A stretch of DNA of 64,000 bases, taken from contig JAHQIY010000018.1 in NCBI GenBank assembly GCA_019054805.1, positions 248,001-312,000 of the forward strand. The letters run 5' to 3'. Below the pieces are notes generated by a model that had not been told where the DNA came from, searched no databases, and saw only the letters and a program-made list of their open reading frames with translations. Below are positions 36,001 to 45,524 of this stretch, one piece after another. A program made the position numbers and the translations under genes. Source of the DNA: Brachionus manjavacas (lineage: Eukaryota > Rotifera > Eurotatoria > Ploima > Brachionidae). Position 1 is the stretch's first letter; every line of letters begins with the position of its first letter.

Positions 36001-39000
36001 ACTACCTCAAGTTGTTCGGCGTACTGTTAATGCTAGCGGAGTGGCGCGACTGTGCGTTGTCGGCACGCTTCAGCCTAGACCAAATCGACAGCGTATTCCT
36101 CACATCGATATCGAGCTCGGCCGGCTACACAGCCGACGTGGCCCACTCGACCAAAATCCTAAACGCTCAAAACCTCGTCTACCACAACGACTACGTGTAC
36201 ATAGGCGCCCAAAACTGGCTGCTCAAACTAAACGCGCGAACGTTCAAAATCGAGCAATCGGTGCGGTACGGCCCGTTGTACGACTCGGCCTTTTGCCGCT
36301 ACAGCCCCGTCGACGAGTGCATGTACGGTCATGTGAAAACACTCACCCACAACCAGAACAAATTGTTGCTCGTCTACGAGCAGAAGAACGCGCTGTTGTC
36401 GTGTTGGAGCGCGCGTCAGGGAATCTGCGATTTGCGCGACCTGAACGACCTGAGCCGCGTACTGCTCAATTCGTCCATTGCGGCAGTTGCCAACGACCCA
36501 CTAAACAGCACAGTGGGCTTCATAGCCTCGTCGGCCAACTCCCAACCAGTCCTCTACATAGCCACTACGTACAACAACAACGGAGCGTACCGGGCCGACG
36601 TGCCCGCTCTGTCGGGCCGCTCCCTCCAGCCAAATCCAGCCTCATTCATGCAAGTGATCGGCTCTAGCTCGCAAGGCCTCAAGTCCAGCAAGGCCAGCAT
36701 CGAGTTCATGTCGCGATTCATGAAAACGTTCATTGTTAAGTACGTGCACGCGTTCAATCTCGGCATATACAACTACTTTTTGACTGTTCAACACGCGGAC
36801 ACCGACGCCATGCTCCGAGGCGACCTGCTCGTGAGCAAAGTGGCACGTCTTTGCCTCAACGACTTGTCATTTACCAAGTCGTACACAGAAATGCCTGTCG
36901 AGTGCATCGGCTACAACGAGCTGCTCTCGGCCAAGCATGTGCGGCTCGGCGCAGACGCCGACCACTACTTGATCGGCCTGTTCGAGCGCACTACTCGCAA
37001 CAGCTTCAACTCGTCGAGCAGCAGTTCGTCGGCGACGTCCAGGCAGGCCGTGTGCGTGTACAAGATGAGCGATGTGCAGCGCAAATTTCGTCACAACATA
37101 AACAAGTGCTACAGTAGTGAGGTGATGCGCGGTCTTAATTTTATCAAGCCGGACCAAAAGTGCATGGCCAAGCGAGCCCGAGTGGCCAACGGCTTCAACG
37201 AACACATTGACGACGACTTTTGTTCGTCGGCCGAAAACGGCCTGTACCCGATCGGAGGCACTGTGCCCGTGGTCTCAAGCGCACTGCTTGAATTCACCGA
37301 TCAGTTCTACGACTCGATCGCACTCTTTCAAAATCAGCTGGCCAACAGCATTATTCTCAAGTCGGAGAAGGCGGCCAGCGTTCATTTTTACGACATGACC
37401 GCACTCAGACTCTACCGCACGCTCAATCTAAACCAGACTAGCGAGACTAAGACTTTGCCCAAAGTAAAAGACATTAGTGTGGACGAGAGCGCCGGTCTTG
37501 TGTACGCATTGAGTGGCAATCAATTGATCAAGATTGACATGTTCGAGTGTGAACGCTTGTCCAGTTGTGCGCAGTGTATTGGCGAGTCGGTGCGTGGTCA
37601 CATCTATTGTGGATGGTGTTCGACGAGTGGTCGGTGTAGTGCGCGAGCTCATTGTCCTGGTGGCGATGGCAAATGGCTGAGTGCTAGTCGAATGAATGTG
37701 AGCGCTGTGTCTGTGGACTCGGTGTGTGTGGACATTGAGAGTGTGGAGCCGCGATACATTCATGTCGATGCGCCTCAATGGATACACGTTTTGTTTAGCA
37801 AGGAGCTGAGTGTGCGTGCAGATCAGAATTATTCGTGTGTGTTCACTTGTGTTCGAGAGGAGTATGAAATGGAGACTAGGGCTGTGCGCGTCGACACCAA
37901 TCAGCTCAAGTGTCCTATGCCGCATGTCACTCTAATTGACAAATTGTATGAAACACGTGAGAAGAGTGGTGGTGTTGGTGGTGCTGGTGGTGTTGGTGAA
38001 GAAATGGAGTTGGCTGATGATGGTATATTTAGAGTGGTGCGGCGAACAAATGACAATCGGCGCCAACTCGGCTTGTATGTAAAAAATTCTCATCACTTCA
38101 AATACGGCTGGTCCAAACGCCGCTCAGCTGCCTTGTTCAACATAAGTCTGATCAATTGTGGCACGTATGACTCGTGCATTAGTTGTGCCAGTGACAACGA
38201 GTGCTCGTGGTGCAACAACAAATGTGTGTCCTCAATAACTCAACAACAACAACAGCAACAACAACAACAGCAGCAGCATGGCACCTTTTCACAATGCACC
38301 AAACAGAGCCATATGTGCAGCTCATTTGATCCGGCCACAAACAAACTGCTCATTCCGTACACAGCTCATCGTCCACAAGCTCCATTGACATTCACACTAA
38401 ACAACGTGGTCAGCACCAATTTACAATGTGTGATCACAATTGCGGACGGCTCACCACTCGACCAGCCCATACACATACCATTCACTGTGTTGAACAAGAT
38501 CCACTCGAGCTGTACACTCACACACATATTCTCTCGACTTGACACACTGCTGACCAATGGTCAAGTGCAAACCAATTTGAGACTATTGGACTGCGATCTC
38601 TTTATAGACTCGGTGTCGAACGGCAAGCTCAGTTTGTTGTTCTACAAGTGTGAGGAGAAGGCAAGCGATTGCTCATCGTGTTTGTCCATTAATCGACAGC
38701 TGAGTTGTATGTGGTGCGGAGTGGGCAAATCGTGCAGATTCATGAATCCGCAGTCAAAACTAGCAGCACTCTCTCAATGCATCGGATCGTCCTTATCATT
38801 GGCGAACAGTGCGTTCGTGCCGCTCAATCAATGCCAAAAGCCGCACATTGAATCGATTAGTCCGGTCAAAGTGCCGTACTCGGGCGGCTCCATGCTCACC
38901 ATTAAAGGAGCCAATCTGGGCAATTCGTTCGACGACCTGATCAGTGTAATGCTCACGTGTGGCGCTCACAATACACCCAATGGACCCAATGGACCCAATG

Positions 39001-40646
39001 GACGCGATGAACGCGATGACCAAAATGAGCACAGCACAACCCAATGTGATCTCATTAAGCCAAAGTACATTGCGTCCACACAAATAGTGTGCAAATTGCG
39101 CGCGTTCACAAAGTCAAACGACGAGTGCTCGGTGAACGTGCGACTAAAGTCGAGTGTGGTGATAGGCGGTGCGGTTGAATTGGGCAATGGTGGCGAGCAG
39201 AGTGTGTTGGTGCGCGCTAGTCAGCTAGTTCGCTTGGTCGATCCGATTATAACGAGTGTGCAGCCGTGGCAGGTCATTCAGTCGGCTAGTTTTGTGTGGT
39301 TGACCATTAGTGGTGTTGACCTTGACTCGGGTGGCCAGCGTCAATTGAGCATAGTGGACAATGTGAGCGAGTTTAGGCAACGGGTTGTCACGTGCGAAAT
39401 TAAGAATGTGACTGAGCACGCCATTCGATGTCGACTTGGCGACAAATTTTCCACTTTGGGCAAAAAAAACTTGCGTCTGAGCATCGACGAGTACACGACC
39501 ATCAATTCGCATCTCAAAGTCAACTCGGATCCCTTGGTCAAATCGATTGACCATACGACTAGTTTTTACGATGGCGGTGCCGCGTTCCAATTGACCGGTT
39601 TTAATTTTGACTCGGTGCAGAGTGCGTACACGTTTGTTAATTACGGCGACATGTGGTACTCGGAGCCGGTGAGTGCTACGCGTCGAATCTCAAACGAAAA
39701 AATTGAGTTCGAGACGCCGGCGTTGAGCGATGCCTTTTTTGCGCTCACTCAATCTACGTCGTCGTCGTCGTCGTCGTCCACACGGCATCTTCTTCAAGTC
39801 GGCTTTCTAATGGACGGCTTCAATGTCACTCTAACCGATCAGCACATTAGCTACGTGCCCAATCTGCAACCCACTAGTCTACAAGCACTCTCGCTCGATT
39901 TGCTCAAATTGAACGATTTGTACACTATTAAGTTTGGCGTTGCCATGGCAACCCGTGTTCAGTACATCGATTTGGTCAAGCGTAATTTTCAGCTGTACAT
40001 TGGTTGTTCGCTGTGTGATCAAGGTCAATGGATTAGCAACGAACACTCGGACTATACCTATACGTGCACACTGCCTCAACTTGTTTACAACAAGTCACGT
40101 GATCATGTCTCGTGTGAACCAAAAGTGTATCGAGCACTGCTCGAGCAGTTGAACTCGCACGGCTCATTGCGCATGTTCAACATGTTTGTTGGCAATAGTT
40201 GGTTCGAGTTGGATCTAGGAGACGCGTTTCTAAGCAACCAAAACATTCGTCTGTACACTCAAAGCTACCAGTTGAATAATGTGCACAATTTTGTGCAAGT
40301 AGTGGAACGATTGGCTCAAGAGCAAAGTGTTCAAGAGAGTGAACAGGGTGCAGCAAGTGTTCTACACGACATTGTGGACAAGTATGAACAATTTAGACGC
40401 GAGTCGTCCAAGTCGGCACTGATCACGCCCGGCTTGTTGATGTCGAACAAAAATTTGTTCATTCTAAGCGCTATCATTGCCAGCATAGTGCTCATACTAA
40501 TACTGATAACACTGAGTCTAGGCTCGGTGGTGCTCCGACTCAAGAACCAAAGAACACCAGGTTGTACAAACTGGGTTGTAGAGAACAACGACGCAGCCGC
40601 ATCCACTTCGAGCTCATACAAAAACAAATGGATCAACTCGAGTTGA
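35997..40646 (+). CDS. Plexin, extracellular region and transmembrane segment
   Basis: Plexins are semaphorin receptors that steer cell movement and axons. This 1549-aa frame has a signal peptide (~1-23), a Sema domain (~25-510), three PSI cysteine modules (~516-565, ~718-775, ~883-930), IPT/TIG repeats from ~948, ~1081, ~1178 and ~1285, and a membrane helix at ~1486-1512 (SAIIASIVLILILITLSLG). The order is that of the plexin family. It is a single GC-rich exon with no introns, in strong contrast to the AT-rich flanks and the multi-exon genes nearby. Soon after the helix the frame leaves the plexin pattern and ends at 40646, while the cytoplasmic part continues in another frame. It includes a Gln run and a Ser run. 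The identity is firm; whether the gene is functional is unsure. Confidence 0.9.
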   Translation: MNYLKLFGVLLMLAEWRDCALSARFSLDQIDSVFLTSISSSAGYTADVAHSTKILNAQNLVYHNDYVYIGAQNWLLKLNARTFKIEQSVRYGPLYDSAFCRYSPVDECMYGHVKTLTHNQNKLLLVYEQKNALLSCWSARQGICDLRDLNDLSRVLLNSSIAAVANDPLNSTVGFIASSANSQPVLYIATTYNNNGAYRADVPALSGRSLQPNPASFMQVIGSSSQGLKSSKASIEFMSRFMKTFIVKYVHAFNLGIYNYFLTVQHADTDAMLRGDLLVSKVARLCLNDLSFTKSYTEMPVECIGYNELLSAKHVRLGADADHYLIGLFERTTRNSFNSSSSSSSATSRQAVCVYKMSDVQRKFRHNINKCYSSEVMRGLNFIKPDQKCMAKRARVANGFNEHIDDDFCSSAENGLYPIGGTVPVVSSALLEFTDQFYDSIALFQNQLANSIILKSEKAASVHFYDMTALRLYRTLNLNQTSETKTLPKVKDISVDESAGLVYALSGNQLIKIDMFECERLSSCAQCIGESVRGHIYCGWCSTSGRCSARAHCPGGDGKWLSASRMNVSAVSVDSVCVDIESVEPRYIHVDAPQWIHVLFSKELSVRADQNYSCVFTCVREEYEMETRAVRVDTNQLKCPMPHVTLIDKLYETREKSGGVGGAGGVGEEMELADDGIFRVVRRTNDNRRQLGLYVKNSHHFKYGWSKRRSAALFNISLINCGTYDSCISCASDNECSWCNNKCVSSITQQQQQQQQQQQQHGTFSQCTKQSHMCSSFDPATNKLLIPYTAHRPQAPLTFTLNNVVSTNLQCVITIADGSPLDQPIHIPFTVLNKIHSSCTLTHIFSRLDTLLTNGQVQTNLRLLDCDLFIDSVSNGKLSLLFYKCEEKASDCSSCLSINRQLSCMWCGVGKSCRFMNPQSKLAALSQCIGSSLSLANSAFVPLNQCQKPHIESISPVKVPYSGGSMLTIKGANLGNSFDDLISVMLTCGAHNTPNGPNGPNGRDERDDQNEHSTTQCDLIKPKYIASTQIVCKLRAFTKSNDECSVNVRLKSSVVIGGAVELGNGGEQSVLVRASQLVRLVDPIITSVQPWQVIQSASFVWLTISGVDLDSGGQRQLSIVDNVSEFRQRVVTCEIKNVTEHAIRCRLGDKFSTLGKKNLRLSIDEYTTINSHLKVNSDPLVKSIDHTTSFYDGGAAFQLTGFNFDSVQSAYTFVNYGDMWYSEPVSATRRISNEKIEFETPALSDAFFALTQSTSSSSSSSTRHLLQVGFLMDGFNVTLTDQHISYVPNLQPTSLQALSLDLLKLNDLYTIKFGVAMATRVQYIDLVKRNFQLYIGCSLCDQGQWISNEHSDYTYTCTLPQLVYNKSRDHVSCEPKVYRALLEQLNSHGSLRMFNMFVGNSWFELDLGDAFLSNQNIRLYTQSYQLNNVHNFVQVVERLAQEQSVQESEQGAASVLHDIVDKYEQFRRESSKSALITPGLLMSNKNLFILSAIIASIVLILILITLSLGSVVLRLKNQRTPGCTNWVVENNDAAASTSSSYKNKWINSS
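38241..38277 (+). repeat. CAA/CAG run encoding polyglutamine in plexin PSI2
   Basis: Twelve Gln codons follow NKCVSSIT. The second PSI module is therefore split by a length-variable low-complexity insert between its cysteines. Confidence 0.85.
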
Positions 40647-40750
40647 CAATTAGACCGCAATGCTCTCAGCTCTATCAGCAACTACACAACGACTACTTGA
40701 ACGAGCTCAACAACGACCTCGTCTACTCTCTAAACGCTCTGCCTCTCTAA
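40530..40750 (+). other. Break region in the plexin gene: frameshift plus in-frame TAA
   Basis: Between VVLRLKNQRT (frame of the helix) and RRSRIHFELIQKQMDQLE (next frame) a net shift of one base occurs near 40560-40600. At 40748-40750 TAA replaces a residue in LPL*NYKTY, which aligns with the conserved plexin pattern (I/L)PFLDYRTY at a Leu, so a TTA-to-TAA change would explain it. No intron of credible size fits. The options are a recent pseudogene, a consensus error or unusual decoding. Confidence 0.7.
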
Positions 40751-43273
40751 AACTACAAGACCTATTTGCACTCGTACATATTCGCGTGTCCACACAAACT
40801 CGACTTGATCTACTCGCCTCTCAACCTAGTCATGTCCTCCTCGTCCATGTCCAACTCCACAACCAACACTCTTCTCTCTCACACTCAATCTCACACTCAA
40901 TCCAACACTCAATCGCACACACACACTCCTGTCCAAAAGCCAAACATGTCCGTCTATGCCACAATCAAATCGTCCTCAATGCTTCACTCAACAACAACAG
41001 ACCAAGATAACAACAACAACTCCAACGCCAACACCAACACCAACACCAACACCAACACCTACACCAACACAAGCAGACAACAACAATTTGGCTCGTATGG
41101 ACCGATTGGCGAAGCGATGCTGCTGTTCGATCAATTGATACACAACAAAACATTTCTGGTGACGTTTATTGGAGTGTGCGAGTCGCACAAGGACACGTTT
41201 GGTCAAAAAGAAGCGCACAACTTTGCCTCGCTGATCACTCTGGCGCTCAAAGACAACCTGCACTATTTGTACTCTATGATCAAAAATTTGCTCGTCGACC
41301 ACATCAAAGATTGTGCGAGCAGCAAACAAAGCATCTTGGCCACCACCAGCGACACTCTAGTCCAGCCATTGGTGAACAACTTTGTGGCCATGTTCATGTA
41401 CGACTATCAGCGCGACTCCCAAGCGGCCCTTCACCTCTACAGACTGGTCGCCAGCATCAGCAGCTACATAAAGATGGCGCCGTGCGATCAACTCAAACAG
41501 CTGAGTGTGCACTCGCTCAACGAACACACGCTTCTAAGCGACACGAACCTAGCCGCTTCCTATCAAACACTGTACGTGAATGTAGTGCTGGATGCTAGTG
41601 TTGCGTCCGCCACCACTAACATCACCGCCGCCACCACCACCACCACGACTAACAGCAGCAACAACAATTTGTACGTAGTGCCGCTCATTGACACGGACAC
41701 TGTGCTCCAAGCCAAAGAGAAAATAATCGATTGTGTGTTCAAACGCGCCAATATGCCTTTGTTCAATCTTAAATCGGCGCCCAACGCCCAAGACATCGAC
41801 CTCGAGCTGTGTCTCATACTCATTCAACAGCAACAAGGCAGTGCCGAGTCCAATCAGACCACGCTGATAACTCTGCGCGAAACCGAGGACCAACTCATCA
41901 ATCCGCACTCGCTTCACACCACACCGTCCAAACGTTTGCTCACTCTAAAAGACTACAACATTCAAAACGGCTCGTTCATCAACCTCAACCTCAGCGCAAG
42001 TCTAATCATGCAAAATAAAGACAATCATGTGTACATGTCGACCATGAGCATGAACAACGAGTATGTGTTGTACGCTGCCTCCAAGCCTAACACTGCTGTC
42101 CATGCTGCTCAAGTTGATCGCTACCATTTGGTCAAGCCGAGCGATCAGCAGTACACGCACAGCTCGCAGACCACGTCAAGTTTGGACGTGAAGAAGAAAA
42201 AAAAGAGGAAAAAATACGAAAAGTTGTTGAGTGTGAAAAGCCAGGACTGGTCATCGGTGGCCACAGATTCGCTCATCAAACACCACAATCCACTCAGCCA
42301 CTTGAGCCGACTGCTAATCAACAAGTCAGTCATTCAGCCGTTTGTGGACCAATTTGTCGAGTGCATATTGACCAATGGAGCCAGTTTGCCGCCAGTCATA
42401 ACCAATTTGTTCGCGTTCATAGACTCGGAGGTGAGCAAGCTGGGCCTGAAGACCGACCACGCGAACAAACTCGCCCAAGCGAGCAAAGTGAACATTTACT
42501 TTGTGCGCTACTGGCTCAATGTGATCAAAAATCCGCACCTGATCATTGCATGTGATCGGTCGGCACTTGTCGACTCCAGTCTGAGTTGTGTGGCGCAGGC
42601 GTTTCTGGACAGTTGTAGCTGGCCCGATGGACACAGTGTGTACGAGAGCAGCTCGGCCGTCAATCGTTTGTTGTTCATACGCGAGCTTCCCAAATACAAA
42701 CAAATGATCGAGCACTTTTTTGACGACTTGAAGTCGGTGCCCACGACCAGCGAGCACGAAATGCATTTTTACCTGAGCGAATTTTCCAAGTGTAAAAACC
42801 ATGAGCTGCAAAGTCAAGCAATGGGCGCCACGCTCAACACTCAAACAAGTCAATGGAGTCAAGTGAGCGGGCCGAGTGCGCAAGCCGAGCTCAACTCGGT
42901 CCAAGTGCTGCTTCAGTTGTACGAGTACTACGAAAAGTATCAGCATCAGATAAATGCGGCGCTAGGACAGCAGCAGTGTTCGGTGCTGCTGCCCGTTCAC
43001 CATCGGCTTGTTCAAATCAGAGATCTCATGTCGATGAGCAGCATGGCCAACAACAATCAAACGATGGGCAGGGGTGGTGGTGCGGTGTTCGGCGCCAGCA
43101 ATCCGTATCAGCAGATAGGCGTCAGCTATCAAACAGTCAATTGCTACGCGGCCACCTCTGATCTTATAGTGTCGTATCCGACTATGAACACTTCAGTTCA
43201 GCCTCTCAATACTCTACCTCATTTACGTAATCAACAATTTCAGCCGATTCAACAGCAACAGCAGTTTTTTTAG
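40562..43273 (+). CDS. Plexin, cytoplasmic region (RasGAP-like with Rho-binding domain)
   Basis: This frame is shifted relative to the ectodomain. It begins with the juxtamembrane helix (FELIQKQMDQLELTIRPQC), meets an in-frame TAA at 40748-40750 and continues without a frame change. Then come the GAP N-lobe (FDQLIHNKTFLVTFIGVCES, ~41120-41550), the ubiquitin-like Rho-binding domain (TDTVLQAKEKIIDCVFKRAN, ~41690-42000) and the GAP C-lobe (YFVRYWLNVIKNPHLI to QLYEYYEKYQHQINAAL, ~42240-43030). Plexin GAPs inactivate Rap. In this protein the segment that normally holds the LRRTE arginine finger reads SILATTSDTLVQ, so a key Arg pair is missing; the Arg in VRYWLN is kept. Low-complexity Asn/Thr/Gln inserts are present. 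No ATG matching a plexin start exists, so it is the 3' part of the same gene. Confidence 0.85.
41023..41071 (+). repeat. (CCAACA)n run encoding Asn-Thr repeats
   Basis: A 6-bp unit is repeated about eight times with small changes and keeps the plexin frame (NTNTNTNT). It lies just before the GAP N-lobe. Confidence 0.8.
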
Positions 43274-44013
43274 GACAATTCTTTTTAAGAAAAATTTTAA
43301 GATCAAATCTTTTAATGTAAAATAAAAATGTTCTTCTACTTATTCTTTTTCTAATTTTTTTTTAATTTTCTATTTTCTATCTTAAGTTTTATGATCCATA
43401 TGAAATTTAGAATATAACAAAAAAAAAAGTTTAAAACTTGTATGTAAAAATTGAAATGGTTAGTGATTAATTTATTTTTATGTTTTATTTTAATTTTGTT
43501 TTTAAGTTTGATTAAATTGTAAAATTTTTTTTCTCTCTTTTTTTTTCGAAATGTTATAAACAATAAAAAAAATTATAAATTAAAAATTTTGTTCATTTTA
43601 ACTTTTTTGTTTTTGCATTTCTTTATTGATTCGATTGTTGCCAATTCTGGCGATGTGCTAAATAAAATATAAAATTAAAAAAATCAATAAAAAAATATAA
43701 AAAATAAAAAAAAAGAGTAGAAAAATTACAAGTAAATGCCTATTTTACACTTGTGTTATCGTTATTAATTATTAATTTAACACCATGGGCTTATACCATT
43801 GAGAAAGAGTCAGTAGAAACATATATTAAAGTAATAGACACAATTATATATAAAAATCTATCTTTAGAAGATTAATTAAAAATTAAAATTAAATTAGGAT
43901 AAGCTTGATTCAATATTTAATTTGATTTGGGCAACAAACTTAATTGAATCAACTAGACCACGATTTTCCTCGATAAATAAATGATCGATCATTTCTAGAG
44001 AAGTCTTCGAACT
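43274..44013. other. Plexin 3' flank, AT-rich
   Basis: AATAAA at ~43320 is a likely polyadenylation signal for the plexin, about 50 bp after its stop. Beyond that I see only A/T-rich sequence. Confidence 0.5.
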
Positions 44014-44900
44014 TTAATCCATAACATCAATATGAATTTTTTTCTCCCCATTACTAAGTTGTTTGCAAAAGGAGGTATTTTTCTGATCAAACTTTATATA
44101 GTTTCCACAATAGAAAGTCAAGATATTCCAGCATCCTGAGCTCTTCTTTACTTGCTTAAAGAAGAATATCTTGTGCTTCATGTATAGCTGTTCAACCATC
44201 TCTAAGTGAAAGGTTTCCAACATAGGTCTAATTCTGGAAAATTTCTAGATTCATAGTGTTCTTTTTAATTAATAAATTTTTTCTTATGTCTAGTTCATTT
44301 ATTTTTAAATTGTTTTATAATAAATTTGAAATGGCGCTGAGTAATGGCGTTGACAATAAAAGAAACTGTAAGACTTTAGTCGAAAAGGAATTGATACTAT
44401 TACAAAATAAAGAAGACAAAATAAAAAAAGAGAAAAACAAAAATAGTTATTAAACACCAATTGTCCACTGAATTAAATCACTAGAAAAAAGTGAAAGAAC
44501 TTTTTATTTTTCTTGTAATTATCTGCCATTATTTGTGTTTTTTGCGGATTGAATTTGATTTTTTGACCAAAATTTTCTCAAATTTCGAGAAGCTTTTTAA
44601 TCTATCTGTAATTAAATTTTTAATTTTTCAATCTTTTTGATCGACCTGGTTATGAAGTAGTCCGATCATCCGATATACAGTAAAATCAAGCAAACGTAAG
44701 GCCATTGATAAGAATCCTCTGGTGGTAATATCGGAAATAGAAGCTGGCAGATGAAAAAGGATCATCATCACTTAGATTATTCTGCAAGCGCATAGGACTA
44801 ATTTCCCGAACACTCAAGTATATCGCTTTAAAGAAGCCCAGGCAAGTAGTGTTGGCAACCCAATGACCAAAACAACGTCATTGATGGGATATTTACTGTG
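44014..44900 (-). pseudogene. Decayed non-LTR retrotransposon (LINE) reverse transcriptase
   Basis: Read on the minus strand, a broken frame near 44670 gives the SDD box region (CISDDRTTS). About 30 codons on, near 44560, it gives FGQKIKFNPQKTQIM, the usual FNPxKT block that follows the catalytic motif of LINE reverse transcriptases. Several stops lie between. A final open piece at 44014-44223 (VEQLYMKHKIFF) has a relative at 14190. The element is dead and its ends are unclear. Confidence 0.45.
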
Positions 44901-45002
44901 AAGCACAGATGCAGGTTCAGAATGTCGGAACGTGGAATAAGTGTTAAGGCAAAGGATTGACTTTTGAATGAAAATCAAATGAAAATTCCTATGATCCTAT
45001 GA

Positions 45003-45007
45003 CTTAC
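45003..45007. other. Target-site duplication CTTAC (left)
   Basis: CTTAC directly precedes the left LTR and recurs at 48630-48634 after the right LTR. Five bases is the usual Ty3-type duplication length. Confidence 0.85.
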
Positions 45008-45352
45008 TATTAAGTTTGGAATAAAGAAAAGGACAAAGTATTTTCTTGGTTTTCTTCTTTATTATATCTAAATAAATAATCTTTGGAAAACGGCCGTTCT
45101 AGACCGTGGTAAAGTAAAGTAAACAAAATAGCAAGTGGTAAAACAAAAAGAAGATCTTTAAGCTTAGAAAACAAAAGCAATAAAAGAAGCGATTAGCTTA
45201 ATTTCTCTTTTAAGCATTTCTTTGTAACTTATAGATGATAAATATAAAATCAAAGTGAAGCAAATAAAAGTTTGCTTATTTGCTGGTGACACCACATCCA
45301 CAATGGGTAAGCCGAAAGTTTGGTGTCATATCCAACTTGTCGCTACACATTA
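45008..45352 (-). repeat. Ty3-type element 3' LTR (345 bp)
   Basis: On the minus strand it starts TAATGTGTAGCGACA and ends CTTAATA. It contains AATAAAG near its end as a poly(A) signal. It matches the other LTR without visible differences. Confidence 0.92.
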
Positions 45353-45366
45353 TCTTCCCCCCTTTC
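45353..45366 (-). other. Polypurine tract of the Ty3-type element
   Basis: On the minus strand GAAAGGGGGGAAGA ends directly at the 3' LTR. The GGGGGAAGA end is shared with the TRIM at 4332-4340. Confidence 0.8.
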
Positions 45367-45524
45367 AGAAGAGAGATGGTTATTCTCTGGTGCTGCCTTG
45401 CTTGCTAGTCTTGAGGATCTTCTTGCTGGCGGGTTGAGCTCGGTTTGGATCGCTAGTGCAGCTTGCCGTTCCATTTGAATTTTGTATGACTCTTCAGACG
45501 TTGGTCGACCGACCGGGCGTGATG

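Noticed and set aside
40561..40583. A 23-nt GT..AG intron repairing the plexin frame
   Set aside because: The length would restore the frame, but it is far below the 49-64 nt of the other short introns here, so an indel is more likely.
40712..40750. A 39-nt GT..AG intron removing the plexin TAA
   Set aside because: It would delete LPL and NYK, residues that align with conserved plexin sequence; the stop is better seen as a point change.
36041..43161. Many extra open frames on both strands across the plexin
   Set aside because: They are shadows caused by the GC-rich, stop-poor plexin codons and show no domain of their own.
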